Shown here piece by piece: positions 34,083-44,928 of a stretch of DNA of 64,000 nt. Position numbers and translations under genes: made by a program. The notes beneath the pieces were generated by a model, which was not told the origin of the DNA, made no database searches, and saw only the letters and a program-made list of their open reading frames with translations. Numbering within the stretch: the stretch's first letter is position 1; every line of letters starts with the position of its first letter. The stretch is from Pyrenochaeta sp. MPI-SDFR-AT-0127. Taxonomy: Eukaryota; Ascomycota; Dothideomycetes; Pleosporales; Cucurbitariaceae. The stretch is taken from positions 1-64,000 of the forward strand of contig JAGTJM010000005.1 in assembly GCA_020747015.1 (NCBI GenBank). The letters are read 5' to 3'.

Positions 34083-35900
34083 ATGTTTGCGCTCGCTGCT
34101 ACGGTCATGGCTTCGGCCTGGCTGGTCAGCGCCCAAGAACAGGATAACAATGCCTATCACCCTCATGGGGCTTTTGCCTTCATTCGAACTGGCGAGCGAA
34201 CACCGCTCATTCGTCCTGGTCCTGCGGTCCTTACGGCTTTGGGAGCGAATCAGATGTACACGCTAGGATCCAACTTCAGAACCAGATATATCACAGGCCT
34301 CTCGCCTAATGGACTCGGCCAGGAGCACATCGCAGGCATGTCGCCAAATATCCTGAACAACGAACAAATATTGGTTCAGACGCTAGATAGACAATACCTC
34401 GTGTCCTCGGCACAGGCATTCATGCAGGGACTGTATCCCCCCCTGGCCATTGCCAATGGCACAGGCTCGGGAGACCTGCTTGCAGATGGCCGAGCTCTGA
34501 ATTTCCCGCTCAACGGATACCAGTATGCAAATGTCCAATCCTCTGGAGAGCTAGATCCAGAATCCATATTTCTCTCTGGCACGCAAAACTGCCCAATTGC
34601 GCAGCGCGACGGTTTGAATTACTTCACAACGGACAAATTTTTGGAGACCAAAGCTGTGAATGAGGACTTTTACAAAAGTCTAAGCTTAGACTGGTTCGAA
34701 GGTAACATCAGGCAGGATCAGCTGTACGTCTATTCGCGCATGCCCTTTTGGGCAAAAAAAAAATTCAACTGATCGGCTACTTACTATTTCAACAGCGACT
34801 ACACGTACGCACTTGATATCGCCGACTACCTTACCTACCAATATGCGCACAATTCGACAATCTACCGAAGACTAGCGAATGACTCTACGTACGCTGGCGT
34901 TTATGACAAAATCCACCACCTAGCAGACGAACAGGCATGGTACCGTTACGGAAATACCTCGTCTTCCTCGACTGACGCCGACAACCAAGCAATTGCTGGA
35001 AAAACTCTCGCTGCCGTCATTCTTGGCCAGTTCCAAAAGCTCATTATAGACAAAAACGGCGGTGGTGACACAACAGACATGTCATATCCCCTTACTTTCT
35101 TCTTTGGGGAACAAGATCCAATCATGTCGCTCATTTCTTTGATGATGGCCGACTTTCGAGACGACAACTTCCGTTCCATCCCACCGTACGGTTCAGCAAT
35201 CGTCTTCGAGCTCTTCAGCACTGGTACTAACGTAGCGTTCCCAAAAGACGAAGATAATCTCTGGGTACGCTTCTACTTCCACAATGGCACGTCCTTCGAG
35301 AACAACCAGCTCATCGCGTTTCCCATCTTCGGAAACGGGCCAAGCAGAACAGACATGCCGTGGTCCGAGTTCCAGGATATGTTCAGCAGAATCATGATGA
35401 ATTCGCTATCAGAATGGTGCACAACATGTTCGAGTCCGAGTCTCTTCTGCTGGGGCGTGGACAATGCAAACATCACGCTTGTCCTCCCGGCCAGGTCGCA
35501 GAAGTACAAGGTCACTCCTGCTGTGGCAGGCGTCATTGGCGCTATTGTCACCTTGGTTGTCGCAGGGCTACTCTTTGCCGTCGCTATGCTGGTCGGTGGT
35601 GTTCGCCTGCACCGTAACCCGCGCAGCAAGAAGTCTGAACTCGGTGGCTTCAAAGGCTCTGCCAAACTGGCCTCGGACCCGGATCTGAGTCTTACAAAGA
35701 ATGCAGCTGCGCCGGCGGGTATTGTCAGCTTTGGCAACGGAGACCAAAAGAAGGGCCACGAGAGGGTGGGCAGCTGGGAACTGAGACAAAAAGAATTTGG
35801 GCCCCGCTCTGGGAACATGACCGACGAGAGCCGGCGAGGTAGCTTTGATGCCATCGATGCTGTTGCAAGTAGGCCTGTGGAGCCGCATGAGCGTGTTTGA
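34083..35900 (+). CDS. Membrane-anchored histidine-acid-phosphatase-like protein, catalytic residues missing
   Basis: Two exons: 34083-34723 and 34796-35900; one 72 bp intron; 582 codons (581 aa). Signal peptide MFALAATVMASAWLVSAQ, then a branch-2 histidine phosphatase fold. The N-terminal motif, normally RHGxRxP, reads FIRTGERTP, so the nucleophilic His is Thr. The late HD motif is replaced by FFFGEQDPIMSL, so the proton donor region is also changed. The lumenal part has several N-glycosylation sequons (NGT, NST, NDS, NTS, NIT) and paired cysteines near residues 440-455. A single transmembrane helix (about residues 466-490, VAGVIGAIVTLVVAGLLF) and a basic cytosolic tail of about 90 residues follow. 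Topology predicts a type I plasma or endomembrane protein facing outwards. Without the catalytic histidines it is probably not a phosphatase; a binding or sensing role is an inference only. Confidence 0.82.
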
Positions 35901-36746
35901 ACTAACAAGAAAAGAAAGAGTGGGAATGCTATCTGTGAATGGGAGTTTTGGGTGACTTTTTTCTTACGCTCTCTACGACATTATGCTGGATTTTTCACCA
36001 ACAGGGGTTGCAAGGTTAAAGGGAACGGGACCTTCGCTTCGTACGATCTTGATACCCGGCCTTTTAGAGGCCATTTTCCTGCTTTTTCATTGTTACGATC
36101 ATGATGCCACGCTCACTATATGGAACGACAAGATGAGGAATCGAGTGCGGTTGGATGGTGGGTTAACCAGAAACGGTAGATTTCCTTCCATTTCTTGGGG
36201 CATTGTTATGATGATCAAGATTCTAGCAATTATATATTGCATAGCAATGTAGACAAACTTGATACTTATACCTCCGGGCCACTTTCTGCTCATTGTCAAT
36301 ACTCCTTGGCATCTTACCTCCAACAGCACCGCTCGTACCTTCTCCCTCGAAATCTGCATTTGAACTTTCCCTATTCCACCTGCTCTCCTTCAACGTACAC
36401 AAGTCCACACACTCTCAGCCATTCATTATCTTCTACACACTCTTCCGCCCCCTCCTTAACGTAGCAACAAAGACGCGTGTAGACGCGTGTAGAAGAAGCG
36501 TCGAGGTCAAAGAGGTCACAGCCCAGAATACCGTGTAGGTAAGGCATTCTTTTGCGGGAACAAAGTGTTCTACCAACAGCGATGGAAAGGCATCGCGATG
36601 ACCATGAGCTACGGTCCACCTCAATTTAGCGTTGCTTCTTTCTCGGTACACTGGCGGGGGTATTCCAACACTGTTTTGAAAAGCTTGCCCAAACACTCCA
36701 CGTTTTTCAAATGTAGATAGCTTGGACGCAGTGTATCCTTTTCGCC
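35901..36746. other. Intergenic, tail-to-tail between the phosphatase-like gene and a disordered-protein gene
   Basis: An 846 bp gap between convergent stops. It contains a short tandem GTAGACGCGT repeat at about 36478-36492. No coding region was recognised. Confidence 0.5.
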
Positions 36747-37406
36747 TCACTTTGAAGCACTTTGCGATGGGGCTTGGAGAGAATTCGAGGGGGAAGTTGT
36801 GGTCGCGGGATTTCCTCCTGGTATAGGTCGATCAGTATCTCGAGGGGGATCTATTGTTTCGGTGGATTCCTCTTCACCACGTACATCCACCTCGCTCATG
36901 CCTTGTTCGGACTGCTCGGCACCATTATTTGCGTCCTCTTCTTCATAGCCCTCATCTGCCTCTGTTGGCTCCTCGCCAAACACCGGATCCTTGCGAGTCA
37001 CGACTTGCGCTCTCGACTCTCGATTTGGCGGCCACGTTCCCGCAGTAACGGTTCCGATGCGTCTTGCACTCGTATCTATCCTGTGCTTCTGCGCGGCCTC
37101 CCAGCCATGCGTCCCCTCTAGATGATAATCAGTCACGTCGTCCCGGCTATGGTGAACGCGAGCGGGTGCCGGTGACCAATGGACGGCGAATCGTTTCTGA
37201 GCCGTTCCGTTCTGCGGGATGGGGATGGGTGCAGAAGTAGCGGATGGGGAGCGTTCGTCGTGGATATAGCGTCTACCATGTGGCGACACGAAGCGGGTTC
37301 GTGGACGTGGCTGGATGGGTGGTGGTGGTGAAGAGGTTGATGATGGGAGAGGTGTGTAGCTCTCAACGGCAGCGGAGGGAAGGGAAGGTGGGTTTTGACT
37401 CGACAT
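36747..37406 (-). CDS. Hypothetical protein, proline/serine-rich and probably disordered
   Basis: Not recognised. A single uninterrupted frame of 219 aa from an ATG in good context. The composition is low in hydrophobics and rich in Pro, Ser, Thr and Glu. Visible stretches are a Pro-rich N-terminus (SSPPPPIQPRPRTR), a middle with VSPHGRRYIHDERSP and FAVHWSPAPARVHHSRDD, and an acidic region EEPTEADEGYEEEDANNGAE. There is no signal peptide or membrane segment. The middle part, with its mixed aromatic and basic residues, looks more constrained than the flanks and could be a short interaction motif. It lies 349 bp upstream, on the same strand, of the sugar transporter stop. It may be a genuine small gene or the single large exon of a slightly longer one. 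Confidence 0.5.
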   Translation of the reverse strand: MSSQNPPSLPSAAVESYTPLPSSTSSPPPPIQPRPRTRFVSPHGRRYIHDERSPSATSAPIPIPQNGTAQKRFAVHWSPAPARVHHSRDDVTDYHLEGTHGWEAAQKHRIDTSARRIGTVTAGTWPPNRESRAQVVTRKDPVFGEEPTEADEGYEEEDANNGAEQSEQGMSEVDVRGEEESTETIDPPRDTDRPIPGGNPATTTSPSNSLQAPSQSASK

Positions 37407-37755
37407 GTTCTTGGAATTAAGTGAGGTATGGTTTGCTGTGAAGGGGTTGGAAGTCTATGGTGGAAACTTTGACTGCAGAGTGAAAACGGATTCTGTTGAT
37501 GAAAGTGAAGGAGGAATTGAAGCGTGTGAAGATAATTCATTGCTGTGCAATAATTCATGTTAATCTGAATAGGTCTTCCATAGTTGAACAAGGTATTGTG
37601 ACAAAATCGCATAGAGCATGATGCGGAACCGTGGGTTCGGACAGACATATGGTAAAGTCAACCGTGGTACCATCAACCAACTCTGCACCAAACGGCAAGC
37701 AATGCCATTCGATTCGTTCGACTGTACATTATCGAGGCAAAAGCAATTAGTCGCC
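37407..37755. other. Intergenic between the disordered-protein gene and the sugar transporter
   Basis: A 349 bp gap between two minus-strand genes, holding the promoter of the former and the 3' region of the latter. Nothing else was recognised. Confidence 0.5.
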
Positions 37756-39416
37756 CTAATCCCTCCTCTCGGTAATGGTCTTCTCTTGCGAGTCAACAAC
37801 AACACTGTGTTGCCTGGTCGGATCCTTGTGCTCAATCGCAGCACCCTCGACAACGTGATTGGCACCACCAAACACAGCATCCATCTCTTCCAGAGTTACC
37901 TTCTTGGTCTCTGGTACGAAGAACCAGACAAAGAGAGCAAGTAGGACGTTGATGCCAGCGAACATGTAGAAGGCGTAGAAGCCCTCGTTCCTGAGGAAGA
38001 TTGGGAAGAATTGCTGAACAATAGAGTTCACAACGTTCTGGGTCTGCGAGCACATGCCAACAGCTTGGGCACGGATGTTCATCGAGAAGATCTCAGCGGT
38101 GAAAATCCATACGGTGGCGCCCCAAGAAGGCTTATCTACAAAATCGTTAGCAAGTGCCGAGGTGCGTCAGACAGCAAAGGCGACCTACAGAAGAAGGCGA
38201 ATAGGAACATGACGAAGACAATGGCAATGCCAACAGGCTGTGTCTTGGCCCCACCGGGCGAAGGAGTTTGTGTCTCAACTGTAGCGGCAATGACCATGCA
38301 GATACCCATGCCAATGCCTCCGACGATGAAGAGGAACTTGCGTCCGAAGCGGTCGACTGTCCAAGTAGCGTTGAGGGTGAAGAGGATTCCAAAGGTAGCG
38401 TTCAAGGCATTGATCAGAGCGACAGTGTCGGCATCCTTGAAGACCTTCTTGTAGATGATAGAGCTGTAGGAGTTGAGTGTTCCCTGACCGGTAATCTGTT
38501 GCCCTCCGTTGATAATCATGGCAATGTACATCCTCTTCCTGACCGATTTGTCCTTCCAGAGCGCAGAGTATCCACTTGAGATGGCCTCAGCCTCGAACTC
38601 AATGGCTTCCCTGATTGTGGTGATCTCTTCCTCAACCTCTTCCTCAGTGTCTCGAACGCGGCGGAGGGACTTGCGAGCCTGCTCGTAGTTCCTGTTCTTC
38701 TGCACGTACCATCTAGGAGACTCTGGGATGAAAAAGACTTGCGAAAGAATTACAATGGGCATGAGGATCTGGAAGATGACTACCATCTTCCAGTCCCACT
38801 CTCCAAGGCCCTTGGGGTGCTTGTTGGTGGCATAGCTGACCCAGTATGCAATGAAGGATCCGACCGAGTAGAACATCTGCCAGAAGGACATGATCTTTCC
38901 TCGAATTTCAGCCGGAGCCAATTCACCGATGTAGATAGGACCGGCAGCTATGGAATAATCAGCTAGGTGTACCCTCTTATAGAACAAGGTTACTTACTCA
39001 GAGCGAGACCTTGACCGATACCAATGACGACACGGCCAGCAATGAACACGCCGATGTTTCCACGAGGGGACCAGGTCTGCATGAAAGTAGCAATGATGAC
39101 AAGAACCGCACCAGCAGCCATGCCGACGCGACGTCCAGCCCAATCAGCCAAAGGGCCACCCATGAAGAAACCAGCTACGACAGCTCCGACGGTGTAGGAT
39201 GTGTTGATCGCTCCAATGATGTTAGGACCTGGGTGGTTGAAGTAGGCATTCCAGTGCTTCGAGTTCTGGAGGGCGTTGAAGACGGAGGCATCGTAGCCGT
39301 AAAGTACCATACATGACGCTGCAACGAGGGAAATGTACCTGGTGTTGTCAGCTTTGTATCTTGACAAGTAGAGAACATACATACCAATTGTACACTCTCT
39401 TGGAAGTTGGGGCCAT
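37756..39416 (-). CDS. MFS sugar (monosaccharide) transporter
   Basis: Four exons: 39416-39385, 39338-38998, 38947-38189 and 38135-37756; introns 46, 50 and 53 bp; 504 codons (503 aa), typical for 12-helix hexose transporters. The start gives MAPTSKRVYNWYISLVAA (first splice inside). Family signatures in order: LYGYDASVFNALQ in helix 1, GPLADWAGRRVGM between helices 2 and 3, GRVVIGIGQGLAL, YIGELAPAEIRG in helix 4, the central PESPRWYVQKNR, GGQQITGQGTLNSY in helix 7, DRFGRK between helices 8 and 9, and the C-terminal VPETKKVTLEEMDAVFGG. The central loop is the usual cytosolic helical linker (RRVRDTEEEVEEEITTI). It should carry a hexose or related sugar across the plasma membrane; the exact substrate cannot be read. 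A TATA-like element lies about 140 bp upstream of the start. Confidence 0.92.
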
Positions 39417-40690
39417 CTTGACGGTGATTTCCTCAGATCTAGTCCTGGAACAGTATGAAAGAAGATGCCCAGATGACTGTTGACTCGAACTCCGCAAAGG
39501 ACACAGCGAGCTGTTCGTAGGTGAACAAGATCGCAGCTGCAGCGATATAATGCCAGTATAAATACAACTGTTGACCTGCACGGGTAGCACGCTATCACAC
39601 CCTGCCACACCCCATGGGCGTGGTACGCCAGTCCCAGAATCCAGGATTCCCGGCCTCACACGTCCACGCCTCGTCAACTATTTCACACGAATCATCTTGC
39701 CAATGCCGCCTCAAAAGCTTGCCGTAGGCTTAATCCATACAAACCCGGTCGTCCACCCCCTCCTATTTTCCGTAGACTCGAGATCCGGGGCCCCAGACTA
39801 CGCTGGTTGTGTTGAAAGTTGCTCCGTTTGATGAGTGGATTCGCGCAGCATTGATTTTCCACGAATTAAACGCAGGAGCTATACACGTTGATAGCGTTTC
39901 TTTGAGGGAATAGGTCGCCCCGGTGGTGTCTAGTCTGCCGGCTAGCCGTGATAAGCTAGGATTGGCGGAGATATCGTCTGTAACGGGTATTGCTCCCTTT
40001 CCGCGGCGTTATCATAAGCTTCGGCAAGACGAGGGTACGACGAAGGAAAGCTTTTGGCTGCCGTCTGGGTTCTCTTGTTTTCATGACTTGTCCTGATCAG
40101 AACTGGCATGAACGCTTTTCGGGGGCATCTTCGGCCTCATTGGGATGGATATTGGGTAGTTGTAACATTCAACGGCGTTTAGATTAATGGTCGAGACTTT
40201 CATGAATCAATTAGCACTATGAATGTCGCTTGCCTGCTGGTGCATTCGGGTGGGTCGGCAGGTGGATAACGCGGGCTGATGGGCCTCCTGCGCGGTTCCT
40301 GCGAGTGTGTTCACCAAAGTGGCATAGACAGCGAGGATGACGCTTGAATCAGCATGTGCTAATAATTGGGAAGGTAGCTTAGAGTGCTGTCCTTTGGCTG
40401 CAGGCTCCTTCAATTCAACAATTCAAAACTGTGAACAACTCGCCGCGATATCCCCGTCGTGCCCATCAGAACGAGATGAAGCGCCTTACCGCCGAGATGA
40501 GCAAGGAGCATGATCACGTGGCATGTCGCTACTTTTAGCCACCTTTCGTGGCGGTGCAACCATCCCACTTTTTCAGGCCTAGACAACCAAGACCCTTTCT
40601 GACCGCCCGCAACCACCGTCTCACGCCTCTCAATAAACTCACTTTTCCACCTTACGAAACTTACAGATAACTCTGTTCAGATCCTCCAAG
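39417..40690. promoter_or_regulatory. Divergent upstream region of the sugar transporter and TMA7
   Basis: 1.27 kb between two divergent start codons. Both promoters must lie here. The TMA7-proximal 100 bp are pyrimidine-rich, as is usual for translation-related genes. No hidden gene was recognised. Confidence 0.5.
39557..39564 (-). promoter_or_regulatory. Candidate TATA element of the sugar transporter gene
   Basis: TATAAATA on the plus strand (TATTTATA reading with the gene), about 140 bp upstream of the ATG at 39416. Consensus and spacing only. Confidence 0.3.
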
Positions 40691-41106
40691 ATGCCTTCAG
40701 GACAAGGAGGTATGCTCGCACTACCCTATGCTCTTCTTTGACAGTCATCCTACACTGATAGGGCCAAAGAACTTTGAGCGAGCAGGCTGACACTCAGTAC
40801 AGCTGGTACAAACCCGATCCACAACAAGAAGCCTAAGAAGAAGGCCGCCGATCTCGACGAGGACGATATCGCCCACAAGGCCAAGCTCGCAGCTGGTACG
40901 TTCGATCTTCATACCGCTGCTCTTACCCCGCGATGCCGTGCCCAAGTCTCCACATTAGGCTTCGCATGCGGGAGGCTGTGTTGAGGAACAAAACTAACTT
41001 CACTGTAGACAAGAAGGCCCGCGATGAACTGGCTAAGACCGTCGGCAAGGGCAAGGGCCCGTTGAACACGGGCTCGCAGGGCATCAAGAAGTCTGGCAAG
41101 AAATAA
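40691..41106 (+). CDS. TMA7: Translation machinery-associated protein 7
   Basis: Three exons: 40691-40709, 40803-40895 and 41009-41106; introns 93 and 113 bp; 70 codons (69 aa). Visible family features: MPSGQG start, a Lys-rich block KKPKKKAADLDEDDIAHK, a charged coiled-coil helix KLAADKKARDELAK, and the nearly invariant C-terminus GKGPLNTGSQGIKKSGKK. The yeast orthologue (64 aa) associates with ribosomes, and its loss slows translation. Two introns in such a short gene are usual in filamentous fungi. Both splices fall in phase 1 and recreate Ala and Asp codons. The gene converges on the amidohydrolase-like gene with 235 bp between stops. Confidence 0.9.
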
Positions 41107-41341
41107 GCGCCCCGCGGTTTACCAACTTCTCCACAGCGAGACTCGACGTTACGGCACGATGATTTGATATGAAATATACCAAAGGGCTTGGAGTCATGAT
41201 CTGGGCGGCGTTCATATACTCACGAATGCATGAGAACATTACACGGCGCGCAGACTGTTCATTCTGCATGTGCCAGATGACTCTCCTCTAGTTTCTTTCT
41301 TCCCCGTTCATTCACGATATGCTATCCTTACTCATCATCAC

Positions 41342-42436
41342 CTACCTACTAGTAATTACCTTGATCATTTTTCCACCTCTCGGACTAAAAAGCTCTTCCG
41401 CATTCACCCAAGCTACCCTCTCCCACTCCTCCGTAGACAAAAACCCACTCTGCCTCAACTCCTCCATCAACTCTCCTCCCCTCTCCTCAAACGGATAATT
41501 ACTCGCATACAAGATCCTGTCCATCGGAGTTTGCTCCAACAAGGTTCTCATGCTGCTCATGTCCAATACATCCACTGTGGTAAGATAGAAGTTGTGTTGC
41601 CAGACGTCTAGAAATGGCCGTTTGGGTTTGTCGGTACATGGGATATGAGCGAGTAAGGTTTCGATGCGTGGGAGGAGGGCGGGAAGAAGTCCGGGGTGTG
41701 CAAGGATCAAGCGGAGGCTAGGATGTCGATCGAAAACGGAGGCGAGGTAGAGGTGTAGGATTGGAAGCGGAGAGGAAGTGTGGGTCGTGTGGAAGTGAGT
41801 AGCTAGTGGGGCAAGGACAGTGCCGGCGAGATTGGCCTGGTAGTCTGAGAGCTAGGGTATTGCTCAGTCTTTCTTAATATCGTAAAATACGTGGGGAGAT
41901 AGACGGAAACTCACCTCAGAGCCCACCGGCCATATTTCCCGCAAGGCAATCGGAACGCGAAACTTCACCGCCATGGCCCATAGTTCTTCATAACTGCCGT
42001 CAATCGAGCATCCTTCACCCCCGCTCTGATGCTGCAGGCCAACTACACCCCCAACGAAACGATACTTGGCAACACACCTCTGCAACTCTCGTGCTGCGTC
42101 TTGGCCACCTCCCTTCGCACTCGGCAACAATGCCAACGCCGCGTATTTGTCCGCATGCAAATATATCGCCGCATGAAGTGAGTCATTGGATCTCGCACAC
42201 GCCTGAGGTGTTGCAACGATTGGCATGTGAGAAACAATTTGCTTCGACTGGCCGAGAGTGCGCATATCCTTTATCCGAGCGGGTCCGAGGTTCTTCAATT
42301 TCGTAAGCGTAGACGTGGTGATAAGGTCGAGGGCAGGCAATGACGGGCCATTTGAGACAGATGTGCTGACTGATACGGAAGGAGAGAGGTAGGATTCGAT
42401 GGTTGCGATGAGGTTGTTAGGGCTGATGATAGACAT
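41342..42436 (-). CDS. Amidohydrolase-2 (gamma-resorcylate decarboxylase-like) protein with a degraded metal site
   Basis: Two exons: 42436-41915 and 41851-41342; intron 63 bp; 344 codons (343 aa), the family length. The overall pattern is that of the LigW/decarboxylase branch: LGPARIKDMRTLGQSKQIVSH near residue 55 in the place of the usual RIKDMDxxGI-x-QIVS, then YRFVGGVVG, YEELWAMAVKFRVPI, DRHPSLRLILAHPGLL and DRILYASNYPFE. The metal and catalytic residues differ from the family: the N-terminal EEHF block appears as IESYL, the YLHP histidine position reads IALREIWP, and the Asp of the usual S-V-D-YPFE is Asn in ASNYPFE. Only the LAHPG histidine is kept. It is therefore probably a non-catalytic relative, or an enzyme with altered chemistry. 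Frame and splicing are clean, so this is not a simple pseudogene. Confidence 0.78.
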
Positions 42437-43109
42437 TGCCTGTTGTGTTGGATCCTAGAGTGTTAAGAATAGAGAATGTAGATGTGATAAGATTGAATGC
42501 TGAGAGGAGTGATGTACAGTCGAAGGAGCATGCAATCTCCATTGTCGCGACGAGACGGAAAGAAGTCTGAAGTGAGCAGTAACGACTTGTAAGAAGCGTC
42601 AAACAGAAGGCGCGCCACGTAGCCAGGCACAAGCTTCAGTGGCGGACCGTTGAGGCGAACATGAAGATGGATGAATTTGAGCTGATATACAATGTGAGCA
42701 TTGCTTTTAGTGCACTACTTGCACGCTATCTATAACTCTTCGTAAATTACTTCCTCTACTGTCTTCTGTCAACCTCTCAACCTCACAACCTCCTCTCTTG
42801 CACAGCTTTCCCATCGCTGATTTGCTGGAATTGGGCACACCTAGGAAAAAAAACTTGTAGCTAGATGGTGATCCGACTGGTGGGTCTGTGTTCCACAATG
42901 AAATAAATGGTTGGAGCGTCAGGAATTCTCTCGAGTCGACTCTTGGGGAGAGTAGGGTGTTTAACGGCTCGAAGCTCGTTGAAGTTTGCGTCTGATCTCT
43001 TCCAACACTTGGTTGAGATTTCCGGCTCGTGATAGGATGTTGATCTTTAAATCATTCATCGTGATTGGAATAAAGGTTGGGCATCAACACAATGTCTCGT
43101 ATTCCTTCA
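42437..43109. other. Intergenic between the amidohydrolase-like gene and a small charged protein gene
   Basis: 673 bp between two minus-strand genes. It holds the promoter of the former. No gene or repeat was recognised. Confidence 0.5.
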
Positions 43110-43370
43110 CTAGGTGCTCCGGTGGCCTTTCTTGCTTCCAAGGGTAAACGCCCTCCTCCTAATGGCGTTCATCTTACTCTCGCTAGTAGGCGAAGTCGGA
43201 CTTGGTGTCGAGTCGCTTCCAGATCGACGGCTGTCAGACTGCGAACCCTCTGATGATTGAGATCCGGAGCGCTTGCGCTTCTCCTCGGCGAGGATGTCTT
43301 CTAGGGAGACATTTAGGTGGGGGTGGCTGATAGGGACATCCTCGAGGTTTTCAACAAACTTGGAAACCAT
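43110..43370 (-). CDS. Hypothetical small charged protein (86 aa)
   Basis: Not assigned to a named family. A single exon. The N-terminal third, with VPISHPHLNVSLEDILAEEKRKR, looks ordered and constrained (a short acidic motif running into a basic helix). It is followed by a Ser/Thr/Pro-rich linker of about 35 residues and a basic end with NAIRRRAFTLGSKKGHR. No signal peptide or membrane segment. The motif-linker-basic-tail layout suggests a small adaptor or phospho-regulated protein (RRAFTLG resembles a basophilic kinase site), but this is inference. The ATG is in good context and no intron is needed. The neighbouring intergenic regions are long on both sides. Confidence 0.55.
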   Translation of the reverse strand: MVSKFVENLEDVPISHPHLNVSLEDILAEEKRKRSGSQSSEGSQSDSRRSGSDSTPSPTSPTSESKMNAIRRRAFTLGSKKGHRST

Positions 43371-44928
43371 AGTGGTTGGTATGGCAGAGATATGAAGGTG
43401 GAGGTTTGTGGTAATTGTGGGGATAGTATTTGGCGAGTGGAGACTCCAGATCTATATAGATCTATTGAGGTCTTAAGAACGTGGGTGCTTATTATGATCT
43501 GCAGTTCGGAGACAAGATCAACGGTTATCGTGGTAGGTAACCGTGCAGTGGTCCAGACTGTGTATGCTGTGGCGGTGTCGGTGCAGAGGATTGATGCCCG
43601 AGTAGTGAGATGATTGCAACACCCGAACGGTAATAACCTGAGTGTTTAGAGTAATAGTGATAGCGGATTGGCGCTGTGGAGCGCAGGGGCGGGTCGCAGA
43701 CTCTTAAACTTGTGCCATGCATCACATACAATTTTAGAGGAGCATGCGGACGACGCCAATGTCGCGGCAGGGACCCTTGACTCACGTTGATTCGGGGTCC
43801 AGGGAGTGCCGATCGCACAGTCTCGAAGCCTAACGGGCGAAACTAAGGCAGGGATGACGACGGTGGGGACTGTAGTCTAGAAGACAGACAGCCAGTGGGT
43901 GAAAATTGGCGAGCGTTTCTGGGCCGCGGCTGCTGACAACCACTTGCGTTTTCGTGCGGGCGCAACTACGAAGCCTAGAGCCCGCGAAATCCGTGACACA
44001 CGACTCCGTTGGGCTCCGAAAATAGCATCACTTGCAGCAATCAACAATAGCCATCGCAAGAGGCTGTAGCCGCTCGTCTTGGACGGACATAGACACGTCT
44101 GCCGGAGGTCCGAGGTTCGCACGAACTGCTCACTGGGAGGCGTGCGCATTTCGCCTCTTCTTCCCTGCGCAGCAGTACGGTGGCCCTAGTCATGCCGTGC
44201 TTAGAGACCGACTCCAGCCGGGAGACCATGGGTATCTTTAACGAGCAACGCGCAATACAATTTGCCACAGTTGGGCGCAAAGTCTCGTGAGGAATCAATA
44301 AACCCAGCGCCAGTGTGCAGGGGATCGGCGTGATCATCAGACGTGCCACCACCACCAACATACTCTGGCACATTTGACCCAAATCTGATATTGAAATCTG
44401 TCTCGCTCAGAATCGGCACTTTTTACACGCGTGCATTCTCGTTGCTTCTGTTGCTGCGCACGAGGTGGTGTTCGTGCTTCGTGTTCAATGACGTAGGACG
44501 AGCTGTGTTCAAACCACAGCCTCTCCAGGCATCCTTGGCAAACTTTCTCCAGACGGCGTAATATTATCACGACTCGGCTGCTATTGCCAGCAAATTGTCG
44601 CGACCAAGAGTGTGCTGGAAAAAGCCCGAGGACAGGTGTGCCGTATATTTCAAACTTGATGCTTAACGACATCATCGCGCAGCATGCTTCATCTTACGGC
44701 CCCAGTCTCCCGGACACTGTGGGTCTCTTCCCGTTAACTTCGATAACCGACTCTGCGCCTTCCGTCATGTCAAAATGTAGGCAAGGCCGAATTGTGAATA
44801 GTGCTGTGCAACTACTCGGAGCTAGCCGCGTATGCTCCGGACTTCCCAGGTCCTCATCTCGTCAGGTGTAGAACGGTCGTGGTATTGCACGCAATTGCGT
44901 AGTGGTCATTATAGTGTGACTGAGTTCG
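43371..44928. other. Intergenic between the small charged protein gene and DBR1
   Basis: 1.56 kb between two minus-strand genes. Frames of up to 113 codons occur on both strands but overlap and carry no recognisable motif. No repeat termini or RNA genes are evident. Confidence 0.5.

Noticed and set aside
36478..36492. Two ACGCGT (MluI cell-cycle box-like) motifs in tandem
   Set aside because: They lie between the 3' ends of two convergent genes, not in a promoter.
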